From JAQXGO01 sp045592445 (GTDB lineage Bacteria; Bacillota; Clostridia; UMGS1883; UMGS1540): a stretch of 32,019 nt of DNA. The translations under genes were made by a program, and so were the position numbers. The stretch covers positions 1 to 32,019 of the forward strand of contig JAZNUV010000025.1 of assembly GCA_045592445.1 (NCBI GenBank). The letters are read 5' to 3'. This document shows, one piece after another, positions 16,636-23,469 of the stretch. A model generated the notes under the pieces. That model did not search any database and was not told where the DNA came from. It saw only the letters and a list, made by a program, of their open reading frames with translations. How positions within the stretch are numbered: the first letter of the stretch is position 1; each line of letters starts with the position of its first letter.

Positions 16636-16647
16636 GGAGGAATAAGT

Positions 16648-16893
16648 ATGATGCGCATTTATGATTTTCGACAAAAAGAAGTGATTAACCTGGCAGATGG
16701 CACAAGGCTTGGATATGTATTTGATGCAGTCATTAACGAAGAAACCGGCATGGTGGAAGCCTTAATTATTCCGCGGCAGGGCAAGGTGCTCGGTATTTTT
16801 GGGAAGGAAAATGAATATGTGATTCCGTGGAAACACATACAAAAAATCGGGGACGATATTGTATTGGTGCAGACGGAAGGAACAATCATGTAG
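16648..16893 (+). CDS. ylmC: YlmC/YmxH family sporulation-associated PRC-barrel protein
   Basis: This 81-residue protein has the PRC-barrel pattern of the YlmC/YmxH family, which is common in spore formers; its molecular role is not established. The sequence shows LADGTRLGYVFDAVIN, an acidic turn, LIIPRQGKVLGIFGKENEYV and IPWKHIQKIGDDIV, the usual order of strands. Two ATGs stand side by side (16648 and 16651); GGAGG at 16636-16640 is 7 or 10 bases away, so either could be used. It ends only 7 bp from the end of the convergent RNase M5 gene. Confidence 0.88.
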   Translation: MMRIYDFRQKEVINLADGTRLGYVFDAVINEETGMVEALIIPRQGKVLGIFGKENEYVIPWKHIQKIGDDIVLVQTEGTIM

Positions 16894-16900
16894 AGGAATT

Positions 16901-17473
16901 TTATAAGGTTTTGCAAAGTGCATCAAATTCGTCCGCTGTTAAAACAGCATTAACGGCAGAAAGAAGAGCTTTTTTGGAAAGAAGCGGGGGTAAGCCTGCC
17001 GCCTCGGCTAAAGCTTTACGTTTTTCTTTGGAATTAGCTTGACCGGAAAGCCCCTGAAGAAAAAAATCCTGCATTGTAATCTGAGGCGCCGCATGCGCTT
17101 CTTTTTGGGATGTCACGCGGGAAAGTGCTTCTAAAATTAAAGAATCCGACACACCCTCCACACCGAGAAAACCGGCAGCGGCGGGTTTTTTCTTTCTTTT
17201 TTCTTTGCCTGAAACACCGGGAATATAAGCATGGAGAACAGTGCCTGATTGAATGTTTTCCTGCAAAAATTTTCGAATTTTTTGCCCGGCACTGTCTGCA
17301 TCTGTCAAAATAATTATCCCCGTTTTTTCTGCAAGTGTACGTATATAAGAAAGGCGTGCAGCATCCGTAAAGAGAGAAAAACCGTAGGTGGGCACGATAA
17401 TCGCATCTACAATGCGGTCAAGTTTTATTTTGTCATAAATACCTTCTACGATAATTGCTTCCTGAATACGCAT
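16901..17473 (-). CDS. rnmV: Ribonuclease M5 (Toprim domain)
   Basis: RNase M5 matures 5S rRNA in low-GC Gram-positive bacteria. The N-terminal Toprim domain shows Glu10 in IIVEGIYDK and the DxD pair Asp58/Asp60 in LTDADSAGQKIR. The C-terminal half (about 110-190) matches the DUF4093-like extension of clostridial members. The 190-residue length is normal. AAAGGGG precedes the ATG. In many Firmicutes this gene is next to ksgA; here it stands alone with its own promoter and is convergent with ylmC. The lysine-rich linker (KEKRKKK at about 90-96) is probably an RNA contact, which is inference. Confidence 0.9.
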   Translation of the reverse strand: MRIQEAIIVEGIYDKIKLDRIVDAIIVPTYGFSLFTDAARLSYIRTLAEKTGIIILTDADSAGQKIRKFLQENIQSGTVLHAYIPGVSGKEKRKKKPAAAGFLGVEGVSDSLILEALSRVTSQKEAHAAPQITMQDFFLQGLSGQANSKEKRKALAEAAGLPPLLSKKALLSAVNAVLTADEFDALCKTL

Positions 17474-17518
17474 GGTAAAACCCCTTTTTCAGTATCATAA
17501 CATCTTTTATTTGAATTT

Positions 17519-17548
17519 ATTATATAGGAAGATTCGGAATTTTGTCAA
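17519..17548 (-). promoter_or_regulatory. Promoter of rnmV
   Basis: On the minus strand a consensus TTGACA (17543-17548) is 18 bp from a consensus TATAAT (17519-17524), 46 bp before the start codon. Confidence 0.68.
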
Positions 17549-17554
17549 TAGAAA

Positions 17555-17584
17555 TTGCACATTTTCTATGCTTCTACATATAGT
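17555..17584 (+). promoter_or_regulatory. Weak candidate promoter of the cysteine-rich gene
   Basis: TTGCAC (17555-17560) is 18 bp from TATAGT (17579-17584). It is divergent from the rnmV promoter, with the two -35 elements only 6 bp apart. A sporulation sigma factor site cannot be excluded. Confidence 0.35.
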
Positions 17585-17626
17585 GAATACGGAAGGTATC
17601 ATAAAATTTTTATAGGAGGTTCAGAA

Positions 17627-18433
17627 ATGGATAATTGCAAAGAAGCTGTCTGCATTCAGACAGGTCAGATTTATGATTCATGCAGAGACAAAGAGTGCCT
17701 TGATTCTCTGCGCGTATATCTATGCGGCCCCGGACAAAGCCTTGTAGACCGTGCGGCACAAGTAAAAGCACGTGCGGCTGAGCTCATCTGGGTGTTCCCG
17801 ACCGTGGAAGCCGTTCCGTTCAACAAGGGTTTTTACACCGTAGATATGCAGTTTTTCTTCAAAATCACATTAGATGTGTATACGGGCGTATGCACACCGA
17901 CAAAGGTATGCGGCCTTGCAACGTATGATAAAAAGGTAGTTTTGTACGGCTCGGAAGGAAATTCAAAAGTTTTTACATCGCAAACGGGTGCGTGTGATTT
18001 TAACCCCGCTGATTGGCAAAAGGCAAATCTGCCGCGTGCGGTAGTATCTGCAATAGACCCGATTGTACTTTCTGAAAAGCTGGTCGCCGCTTGTGACTCT
18101 TGCTCCAGATGCTGCGACTGCGAAGTGGATATGACGAGTTTACCCTCATCCGTCAAGGAAATCTTTGATGATGCCCTTGTCTTAGATGGTGAGCAAAAAC
18201 GTGTATTCGTTTCACTCGGACTCTTCTCCATCGTAAAACTCGAGCGCGACGTGCAGATTTTGATTCCCGCGTATGATTTTTGCATACCCGATAAGAAATG
18301 CACGGTTTCGACCGAAAAGAATCCCTGTGATATTTTTGAAAAGCTGAATTTCCCTGTTGACGAATTCTTCCCGCCACTTCGCGGCGAAGAAGAAGGGTGT
18401 AGAAATGAAGACGCAAATTGCGATTGCAAATAA
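17627..18433 (+). CDS. Cysteine-rich conserved-looking protein of unknown function
   Basis: I do not recognise a named family. The 268 residues contain 19 cysteines (about 7 percent). They are clustered at the N-terminus (positions 4, 9, 19, 24, 33), in the middle (CDSCSRCCDC) and at the C-terminal tail (CRNEDANCDCK). Strand-rich blocks lie between these, such as ELIWVFPTVEAVPFNKGFY and TLDVYTG. There is no signal peptide and no membrane segment, so a cytoplasmic or spore-layer protein is likely. The start at 17627 is set by AGGAGG (17614-17619); an in-frame ATG at 17555 has no such site. It is a single-gene unit followed by a hairpin. Cysteine-rich proteins of spore formers are often spore coat parts, which is only a guess here; metal binding is the other option. 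Confidence 0.8.
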   Translation: MDNCKEAVCIQTGQIYDSCRDKECLDSLRVYLCGPGQSLVDRAAQVKARAAELIWVFPTVEAVPFNKGFYTVDMQFFFKITLDVYTGVCTPTKVCGLATYDKKVVLYGSEGNSKVFTSQTGACDFNPADWQKANLPRAVVSAIDPIVLSEKLVAACDSCSRCCDCEVDMTSLPSSVKEIFDDALVLDGEQKRVFVSLGLFSIVKLERDVQILIPAYDFCIPDKKCTVSTEKNPCDIFEKLNFPVDEFFPPLRGEEEGCRNEDANCDCK

Positions 18434-18439
18434 ATAAAC

Positions 18440-18468
18440 AAAGGGCAAGTCGATACGGCTTGCCCTTT
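18440..18468 (+). terminator. Hairpin after the cysteine-rich gene
   Basis: A perfect 10-bp stem, AAAGGGCAAG (18440-18449) with CTTGCCCTTT (18459-18468), follows the stop codon by 6 bases. The plus-strand tail beyond the stem is GAAAATATA, so only the stem's own three T act as a tract. Confidence 0.6.
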
Positions 18469-18497
18469 GAAAATATATAGAAAGTCATTAAAAATCA

Positions 18498-18526
18498 TTG
18501 CAATTACCATTTTTTTGTGCTACAAT
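18498..18526 (+). promoter_or_regulatory. Promoter of the phosphohexomutase gene
   Basis: TTGCAA (18498-18503) is 17 bp from TACAAT (18521-18526), 35 bp before the ATG. Confidence 0.68.
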
Positions 18527-18561
18527 AAAAATATCAATTTTAAAGGATAAGGACTGATAGT

Positions 18562-20055
18562 ATGCTTTCAAAAGAATGGGCAGCACTGAAAAACGGCAGC
18601 GATATTCGTGGCGTCGCAAGCGAGGGAATTGAGGGAATGCATATAAACCTCACCGACGAAGTGGTGGAAGCGATAGCCAAAGGCTTTGTTGCATTTTTGG
18701 TGAAAAAATATGATAAAGCGGCAAGCGAAATTACTGTAGCTATAGGACATGACAGTCGAATTTCCGCAAAGAGAATTAAAGACGCATGCATTCGTGCGTT
18801 TTGTTCACTTGGCGTACGCGTTTTAGACTTTGCACTTTGCACAACACCCGCAATGTTCATGTGCACAATAGATGCGTCACTTTCGGTTACAGGTTCTGTA
18901 ATGCTTACGGCGAGCCATCTGCCTTTTAACCGGAATGGACTTAAATTTTTCACACTGGATGGCGGGCTTGAGTCTAATGATATTACAGAAATTCTGACCT
19001 TTGCAGAAAAGGGTACAACACTGCCTGCGGGGTGCGGAGAGGTTGTTTCGTTTGATTATCTCTCGCGATATGCGGAGCATATTCAAAATATTATCAAAAG
19101 GGATACAGGTCTTGAAAAGCCCTTTGCCAACATGAAAATTGCTGTAGACGCAGGCAACGGCGCGGGCGGTTTTTATGCTGAGCGCGTGCTTGCACCGTTG
19201 GGTGCGGATGTTAGCGGCAGTCAGTTTTTGGAGCCGGACGGCAACTTCCCCAATCACATTCCGAATCCTGAGGATAAAGAAGCAATGCAATCAATCTCCA
19301 AGGCGGTTCTTACATCAAAATCTGATTTAGGTGTTATTTTTGATACAGACGTTGACCGTGCGGCGATTGTCGACCATATGGGCGGTGAAATCAATAAAAA
19401 TCGCTTAATTGCCTTAATTTCTGCAGTTTTGCTTTCGGAAAAGAAAGGAACAATCGTTACCGATTCTGTTACAAGCGCTGGGCTTACAACTTTCATTCGT
19501 GATGAACTCGGCGGCGTGCACCATCGCTTTAAGCGCGGGTACAAAAACGTTATCAATGAATCGAAACGCTTAAATGACGCGGGCGAGTATTCGCCACTCG
19601 CGATTGAAACAAGCGGGCATGCGGCATTAAAAGAAAACTATTTTCTTGATGATGGGGCATACCTCGTTACAAAGCTTTTGATAAAAGCGGTAAAAATGCG
19701 CGCTGAGGGAAGAAAGCTCACTGAACTCATTGCAAACTTAAAAGAGCCGAAACTGGCACGCGGACACCGCTTGAATCTTTTGGGAGAAGATTTTAAAGCA
19801 GACGGGCAGGCAATCTTAGATGCCTTGCAGGCAAAAGTCAGCGAAACAGAAGGCATGAGCCTTGAAACGCCAAACTATGAGGGTGTTCGTGTGAATATGG
19901 GTGACGGCTGGTTCCTTTTACGCCTTTCCCTGCATGACCCCTTAATGCCGCTTGATATTCAGTGCGATTCTGAAGAATGCCTTACGGATATATATGGATT
20001 TTTAAAGAAGTTTTTATCGGATTATTCCTACATAGATATAACGCCTCTCGGTTAA
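18562..20055 (+). CDS. Alpha-D-phosphohexomutase (phosphomannomutase/phosphoglucomutase family)
   Basis: These enzymes move a phosphate between C6 and C1 of a hexose, supplying sugar-1-phosphates for cell-wall and polysaccharide precursors. The 497-residue protein has the phosphoserine loop TASHLP (Ser118), the metal loop DTDVDR at 261-266, a sugar loop ETSGHAALKEN in domain 3, and a C-terminal domain 4. The phosphoserine loop usually reads TASHNP; here Leu replaces Asn. The sugar loop has ETSGH where GEMSGH or GEQSGH is common. Substrate (mannose, glucose or both) cannot be decided. AAGGA sites lie just before the ATG. The gene has its own promoter and terminator. Confidence 0.92.
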   Translation: MLSKEWAALKNGSDIRGVASEGIEGMHINLTDEVVEAIAKGFVAFLVKKYDKAASEITVAIGHDSRISAKRIKDACIRAFCSLGVRVLDFALCTTPAMFMCTIDASLSVTGSVMLTASHLPFNRNGLKFFTLDGGLESNDITEILTFAEKGTTLPAGCGEVVSFDYLSRYAEHIQNIIKRDTGLEKPFANMKIAVDAGNGAGGFYAERVLAPLGADVSGSQFLEPDGNFPNHIPNPEDKEAMQSISKAVLTSKSDLGVIFDTDVDRAAIVDHMGGEINKNRLIALISAVLLSEKKGTIVTDSVTSAGLTTFIRDELGGVHHRFKRGYKNVINESKRLNDAGEYSPLAIETSGHAALKENYFLDDGAYLVTKLLIKAVKMRAEGRKLTELIANLKEPKLARGHRLNLLGEDFKADGQAILDALQAKVSETEGMSLETPNYEGVRVNMGDGWFLLRLSLHDPLMPLDIQCDSEECLTDIYGFLKKFLSDYSYIDITPLG

Positions 20056-20062
20056 AACAAAG

Positions 20063-20088
20063 AAAAACCCCTTTGCAAAGGGGTTTTT
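20063..20088. terminator. Bidirectional terminator, phosphohexomutase gene / znuB
   Basis: AAAAACCCC (20063-20071) pairs with GGGGTTTTT (20080-20088) around TTTGCAAA, which is itself self-complementary. Seven T follow on the plus strand and five on the minus strand. It begins right after the znuB stop codon and 8 bases after the mutase stop, so it serves both convergent units. Confidence 0.92.
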
Positions 20089-20904
20089 TTAATGCTTAAA
20101 TTTACCGAAAAACCTAAACAGGCAGAAAAGCAAAAGATTACATAAAACAATGCACGCCCCTGTTGGAAGGGACAAAAGGAAAGAGGCGATAAGCCCCAGA
20201 GAAAAGGCAACGAGAGAGACTATGGCGGCGCATATGGTTACACCGCGAAAACTACGAAAGAGCTGCATGGCAGTCAGTGCGGGGAAAATAATGAGACTTG
20301 AAATCAGCATCGTTCCCATAATCCGCATGCCGACAACAATGGTGACAGCTGTTAAAAGCGCTATCAGCATCGTATAAACCCGCGTTTTTGTGCCTGCAGC
20401 GTGGGCAAAACTCTCGTCAAAGGTAATTGAAAATATCCTGCGATAGAAAAGAACAAATAAAATGAGGACGGCGGCAGACAGAATCAAACTCAACTTTAAA
20501 TCGCTATCCGTCATCGAAAGAATACTGCCGAACATAAAATCATAAATATCTGCGCTCATGCCGTTGGCAAGTGAGGCAACAATCACGCCTACGGCAATGG
20601 ACGAGGTTGATACCATTGCAATAGCAGCATCTCCGCCGACACGGGATTTCTCATTAAGCTGTAAAAGCAAAAAGGCGGCAAGCACCACAATCGGTACAGA
20701 GATTTTTAAAGGCGAGGCACCGAGAACCAGTGCGACAGAAAGGGCGCCAAAGCCGACGTGAGAAAGCCCGTCACCAATCATAGAATATTTCTTTAAAACA
20801 AGGCTTACACCTAAAAGCGCGGCGCACGGGGATACCAAAAGACCGACTATGAGCGCGCGTTGCATAAAGGTATAGGAAAACATAGAAAATAATGTATCAA
20901 GCAT
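20089..20904 (-). CDS. znuB: Zinc ABC transporter, membrane permease
   Basis: This is the membrane channel of a high-affinity metal importer of the ABC-3 family. The 271-residue protein is almost wholly hydrophobic with about eight or nine membrane helices. It shows family features such as the early stretch ALIVGLLVSPCAALLGVSLV, then GDGLSHVGFGALSV, and RIMGTMLISSLIIFPALTA. It overlaps the end of znuC by 8 bases. Members of the family carry zinc or manganese; the zur-like regulator at the head of the operon and the His-rich binding protein favour zinc. It is the last gene of the operon. Confidence 0.94.
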   Translation of the reverse strand: MLDTLFSMFSYTFMQRALIVGLLVSPCAALLGVSLVLKKYSMIGDGLSHVGFGALSVALVLGASPLKISVPIVVLAAFLLLQLNEKSRVGGDAAIAMVSTSSIAVGVIVASLANGMSADIYDFMFGSILSMTDSDLKLSLILSAAVLILFVLFYRRIFSITFDESFAHAAGTKTRVYTMLIALLTAVTIVVGMRIMGTMLISSLIIFPALTAMQLFRSFRGVTICAAIVSLVAFSLGLIASFLLSLPTGACIVLCNLLLFCLFRFFGKFKH

Positions 20905-21583
20905 TTTCGCAACCTCCTAAAAACCGCTTGCCCAAAGCGCTGTTTTTGTAGTCCAAAGCCGCACCGCAGAATAAAACGGTTTTATCAAGATGCAAAATGC
21001 GGTCAGCGTATGAGACGGCGGCACGTATATCGTGCGACACCATGATGACTGTAATGTTTTCCTCGCGGCAAAGCCGGGATAGGAGTGTGTAAAATTCTGT
21101 GGAAACAAGCGGATCAAGCCCCGTTATTGGCTCATCGAGCATTAAGATGCCGTTTTGAGCGCAAAGAGCACGCGCCAGTAAAACGCGTTGTTGTTGACCA
21201 CCGGAAAGCGTGTAAAAGCACTGCTTTTGAGGGTTCTCAATCCCGAGTAGTGCTGCATAACGGCGAGCCAATGCCTTATCCTTTTTGGTATAAAACGGCG
21301 TACGGGAACGACACCCAGACAAAATAACTTCCATTGCCGTTGCGGGGAAGTTTTTATGTAACGCAGTCTTTTGCGGCACGTAGCCAACAGATATGCCGCT
21401 TTGCATGGAAATATGACCTGCATCGTACGGGATAAGACCGAGTATTGCTTTTAAAAGCGTTGTTTTGCCGCCACCGTTCTCGCCGACAATACACAAAAAT
21501 TCGCCGCGATGAACAGAGAATGTAATGTCTGACAAAACAACATCATCATATGCAACTGTGATATGCTCGCAGTTTAAAATCAT
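20897..21583 (-). CDS. znuC: Zinc ABC transporter, ATP-binding subunit
   Basis: This subunit hydrolyses ATP to drive metal import through ZnuB. The 228 residues hold Walker A GENGGGKT at 34-41, signature LSGGQ at 126-130, Walker B ILMLDEP with Asp150 and Glu151, and the switch His in MVSHDIRAA. Walker A has Gly where Ser is usual (GENGAGKS/T type), which is tolerated in this family. Its ATG abuts the znuA stop codon without any gap (21583/21584) and its end overlaps znuB, so the operon is tightly coupled. Confidence 0.95.
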   Translation of the reverse strand: MILNCEHITVAYDDVVLSDITFSVHRGEFLCIVGENGGGKTTLLKAILGLIPYDAGHISMQSGISVGYVPQKTALHKNFPATAMEVILSGCRSRTPFYTKKDKALARRYAALLGIENPQKQCFYTLSGGQQQRVLLARALCAQNGILMLDEPITGLDPLVSTEFYTLLSRLCREENITVIMVSHDIRAAVSYADRILHLDKTVLFCGAALDYKNSALGKRFLGGCENA

Positions 21584-22480
21584 TTAGTTCAGTCCAATCT
21601 TTAAATTCTCAAGATTTTTTTTCATAAGAGATAAGTATGTTTCCCCGACCTCGGTAGAGGAAATATTGTGGCAGGAATGAAAAAGCAACATTTTGGCGCC
21701 CGTTTCTGCCGCAATCATTTCAGCGGCGCGTGGTGTGGAAAGCTCCTCGTAATAAATAGCGGGGATATCTGCGCGCTTCATTTTGTTAATCATTTCAGTT
21801 AAGACTGACGCAGAAGGCTCCGCCTCACCGGCACAGGAATCAAACGCAGCAACATAAGAAAGCCCGTATCGCTCTGTAAAATGGCGAAGTGCAAAGTGTC
21901 CGCCAAAATAAATTGTTTTTCGCGCAGATGCTTGTACGACAGTCTCAAAATCAGAATCTAATTCTTTTAACTTTTCGATATATTCTGCTGCGTTTTGACG
22001 ATAAAAATCAGCGTTTTCCGCGTCTTTAATGCATACTGCCTCTAAAATATTTTCCGTCATAATCATTGCATTTTGCGGATTGGTCCATATGTGTGGCTCG
22101 GTTACATCGTGGCTATGCGGGGAAGTAGAATCATAATGTGCCGTAATCGCAGCTGCACCAACGGAAACATCTACCACCGTACCCGACACATTTTCCGTAA
22201 GGCGTGATGCCCATGGTTCCATATCGTCACCTGTATACAGAAATAAATCTGCATTGCCGATTTTTACAATATCTGAGGGTGTAGGCTCATACGCGTGGCT
22301 GTCCGTACCCGCGGGTAGGAGAAGAGAGATGTTTGCTCTGTCACCACATATTTCCCGGGCAAAGTCATACTGCGGGAAAAGCGACGCTACAATCTGTATG
22401 CGCCCGTCCGCCGTCGGTGCACTGGTGCCGCATCCGGACAGGAAAAGACATATCATAATAAGGAATAAGATTTTTTTCAT
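21584..22480 (-). CDS. znuA: Zinc-binding lipoprotein of ABC transporter
   Basis: This is the extracellular substrate-binding protein (cluster A-I) of the importer. The 298 residues start with a lipoprotein signal: MKKILFLIMICLFLSGC, with lipobox LSGC and Cys17 as the anchor. Metal ligands expected in the family are present: His62 in DSHAYEP, His130 in EPHIW, His195 in GGHFALRHF, and an acidic residue near the end. A short His/Asp loop (residues 115-130, HYDSTSPHSHDVTEPH) before His130 is typical of zinc rather than manganese proteins, though it is shorter than in many ZnuA. Its start overlaps the stop of the regulator gene as ATGA. Confidence 0.95.
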   Translation of the reverse strand: MKKILFLIMICLFLSGCGTSAPTADGRIQIVASLFPQYDFAREICGDRANISLLLPAGTDSHAYEPTPSDIVKIGNADLFLYTGDDMEPWASRLTENVSGTVVDVSVGAAAITAHYDSTSPHSHDVTEPHIWTNPQNAMIMTENILEAVCIKDAENADFYRQNAAEYIEKLKELDSDFETVVQASARKTIYFGGHFALRHFTERYGLSYVAAFDSCAGEAEPSASVLTEMINKMKRADIPAIYYEELSTPRAAEMIAAETGAKMLLFHSCHNISSTEVGETYLSLMKKNLENLKIGLN

Positions 22481-22872
22481 ACGGACTCCTTCTTTTTGCA
22501 GTTACCACATCGGCCGGAAAAAATTGTTTTGGATAAGTCCACCTCAAAATCATGATCTGAAGAAAAATGGTCATGCATAGAGGAGAGGCGTGCACAGTTT
22601 ACATGAAAACATTTGCCGCAGTCGCTGCAAACAAAGTGATATTGGTGGCAGGTAGCATCATGCCATTGGTAGCATGCGCCTCCATCTTGGTCGCCTGTGT
22701 ATTTAAAAAGAAAACCGTCTCGTGTCATTTTATCCAAAAAACGATAGACGGTAGCCGCACCAATTCCTTCGCTGCGGGCAAAGTCTAAAATCTGTTTCGT
22801 AGAGACATGTGCGTGCGCGTTTTCTGTCAAAAACTGACGAAGTAAGGCGCGCTGTTTTGTATTATAGGACAT
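22477..22872 (-). CDS. zur: Fur-family regulator, probably zinc-responsive Zur
   Basis: This DNA-binding repressor probably senses zinc and represses its own operon, zur-znuA-znuC-znuB. The 131 residues have a winged helix (KQRALLRQFL, then ATVYRFLDKM) and a dimerisation half with structural zinc cysteines CSDC (82, 85) and CGNC (122, 125). His-rich stretches HDATCHQYHF and HDHFSSDHDF supply regulatory ligands. The start at 22872 (MSYNTKQRAL) is preferred; a longer in-frame version from 22911 would begin inside the operator and at the transcription start. Zinc rather than iron or peroxide sensing is inferred from the genes it leads. Confidence 0.9.
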   Translation of the reverse strand: MSYNTKQRALLRQFLTENAHAHVSTKQILDFARSEGIGAATVYRFLDKMTRDGFLFKYTGDQDGGACYQWHDATCHQYHFVCSDCGKCFHVNCARLSSMHDHFSSDHDFEVDLSKTIFSGRCGNCKKKESV

Positions 22873-22895
22873 GCCGCATCCACTCCAAATGAATT

Positions 22896-22940
22896 TGATA
22901 ATCATTTTCATATTATAATATAAAAATATAAAAAAGTCAA
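22896..22940 (-). promoter_or_regulatory. zur-znuACB promoter with Fur-family (Zur) operator
   Basis: On the minus strand TTGACT (22935-22940) is 17 bp from a consensus TATAAT (22912-22917). A 7-1-7 inverted repeat, TGATAAT-C-ATTTTCA (22896-22910, one mismatch between halves), covers the predicted start point near 22905. A bound repressor there would shut the operon. Confidence 0.83.
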
Positions 22941-22970
22941 GTATTTTCAGTATAATTCTGAAAAGAATAC
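22941..22970. repeat. Inverted repeat upstream of spoVAE
   Basis: GTATTTTCAG (22941-22950) and CTGAAAAGAATAC (22958-22970) are imperfect inverted copies around TATAATT. It lies between the zur promoter and the spoVAE ribosome site and could be a regulator site or a leader hairpin of spoVAE. The function is unknown. Confidence 0.4.
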
Positions 22971-22999
22971 GAAGGATAATAAAAAGAGGAGGGATGAAA

Positions 23000-23353
23000 A
23001 TGGAGTATTTTAATGCGTTTTGGATAGGTGGTTTAATCTGTGTAATCGGGCAGATTTTAATTGATAAAACAAAGCTGACACCGGCGAGAATTTTGGTTAC
23101 ATTTGTTTGTGTAGGCGTATTTTTAACGTTAATTGGTGTATATGAGCCGCTTGTGGAATACGCAGGCGCAGGCGCAACCGTGCCGATTACGGGATTTGGT
23201 TACGCGCTATGCAAAGGCGTTATTCGCGGTATTTCCGAGCACGGACTCATGGGGATTTTATCGGGCGGATTGACGGCGGTGGCGGGCGGACTTTCCGCGG
23301 CGGTACTGTTTGGCCTATTGGCGGCGGCAATCTTTAAACCTAAAATGAAATAA
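23000..23353 (+). CDS. spoVAE: Stage V sporulation protein AE (SpoVAE)
   Basis: SpoVA proteins form the inner-membrane channel that moves dipicolinic acid into the forespore. This 117-residue protein has about four membrane helices and the family blocks FWIGGLICVIGQILIDKTKL, then AGAGATVPITGFG and a C-terminal AAVLFGLLAAAIFKP. The start at 23000 is preferred to the ATG at 22994, because GAGGAGGG (22986-22993) touches 22994 but lies 6 bases before 23000. Usually it follows spoVAC and spoVAD; here it stands alone between zur (divergent) and pncB (convergent). No clear sigma-G promoter was recognised. Confidence 0.93.
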   Translation: MEYFNAFWIGGLICVIGQILIDKTKLTPARILVTFVCVGVFLTLIGVYEPLVEYAGAGATVPITGFGYALCKGVIRGISEHGLMGILSGGLTAVAGGLSAAVLFGLLAAAIFKPKMK

Positions 23354-23418
23354 AAAACCGCCTCGCATTTGGTAAAGAGCAAATTCCCTTTTTATCCTAT
23401 GCGAGGCGGTAGTTTTTA
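23351..23418. terminator. Bidirectional hairpin between spoVAE and pncB
   Basis: A perfect 12-bp stem, ACCGCCTCGCAT (23357-23368) with ATGCGAGGCGGT (23399-23410), has a 30-base loop. T-rich tails follow on both strands (AGTTTTTATT on plus; TTTTTTA on minus). The large loop is unusual, but the stem is strong and lies between convergent genes. Confidence 0.75.
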
Positions 23419-23469
23419 TTATTGGTAATCTGTTTCACGAACAGAGTCAGCGATTTTGCCAATCAATCA

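Noticed and set aside
17555..17626. Longer version of the cysteine-rich protein from an ATG at 17555
   Set aside because: It has no ribosome site, and the segment contains the candidate promoter; AGGAGG points to 17627.
22873..22911. N-terminal extension of the Zur protein
   Set aside because: It would start upstream of the predicted transcription start and inside the operator; family members begin close to MSYNTKQRAL.
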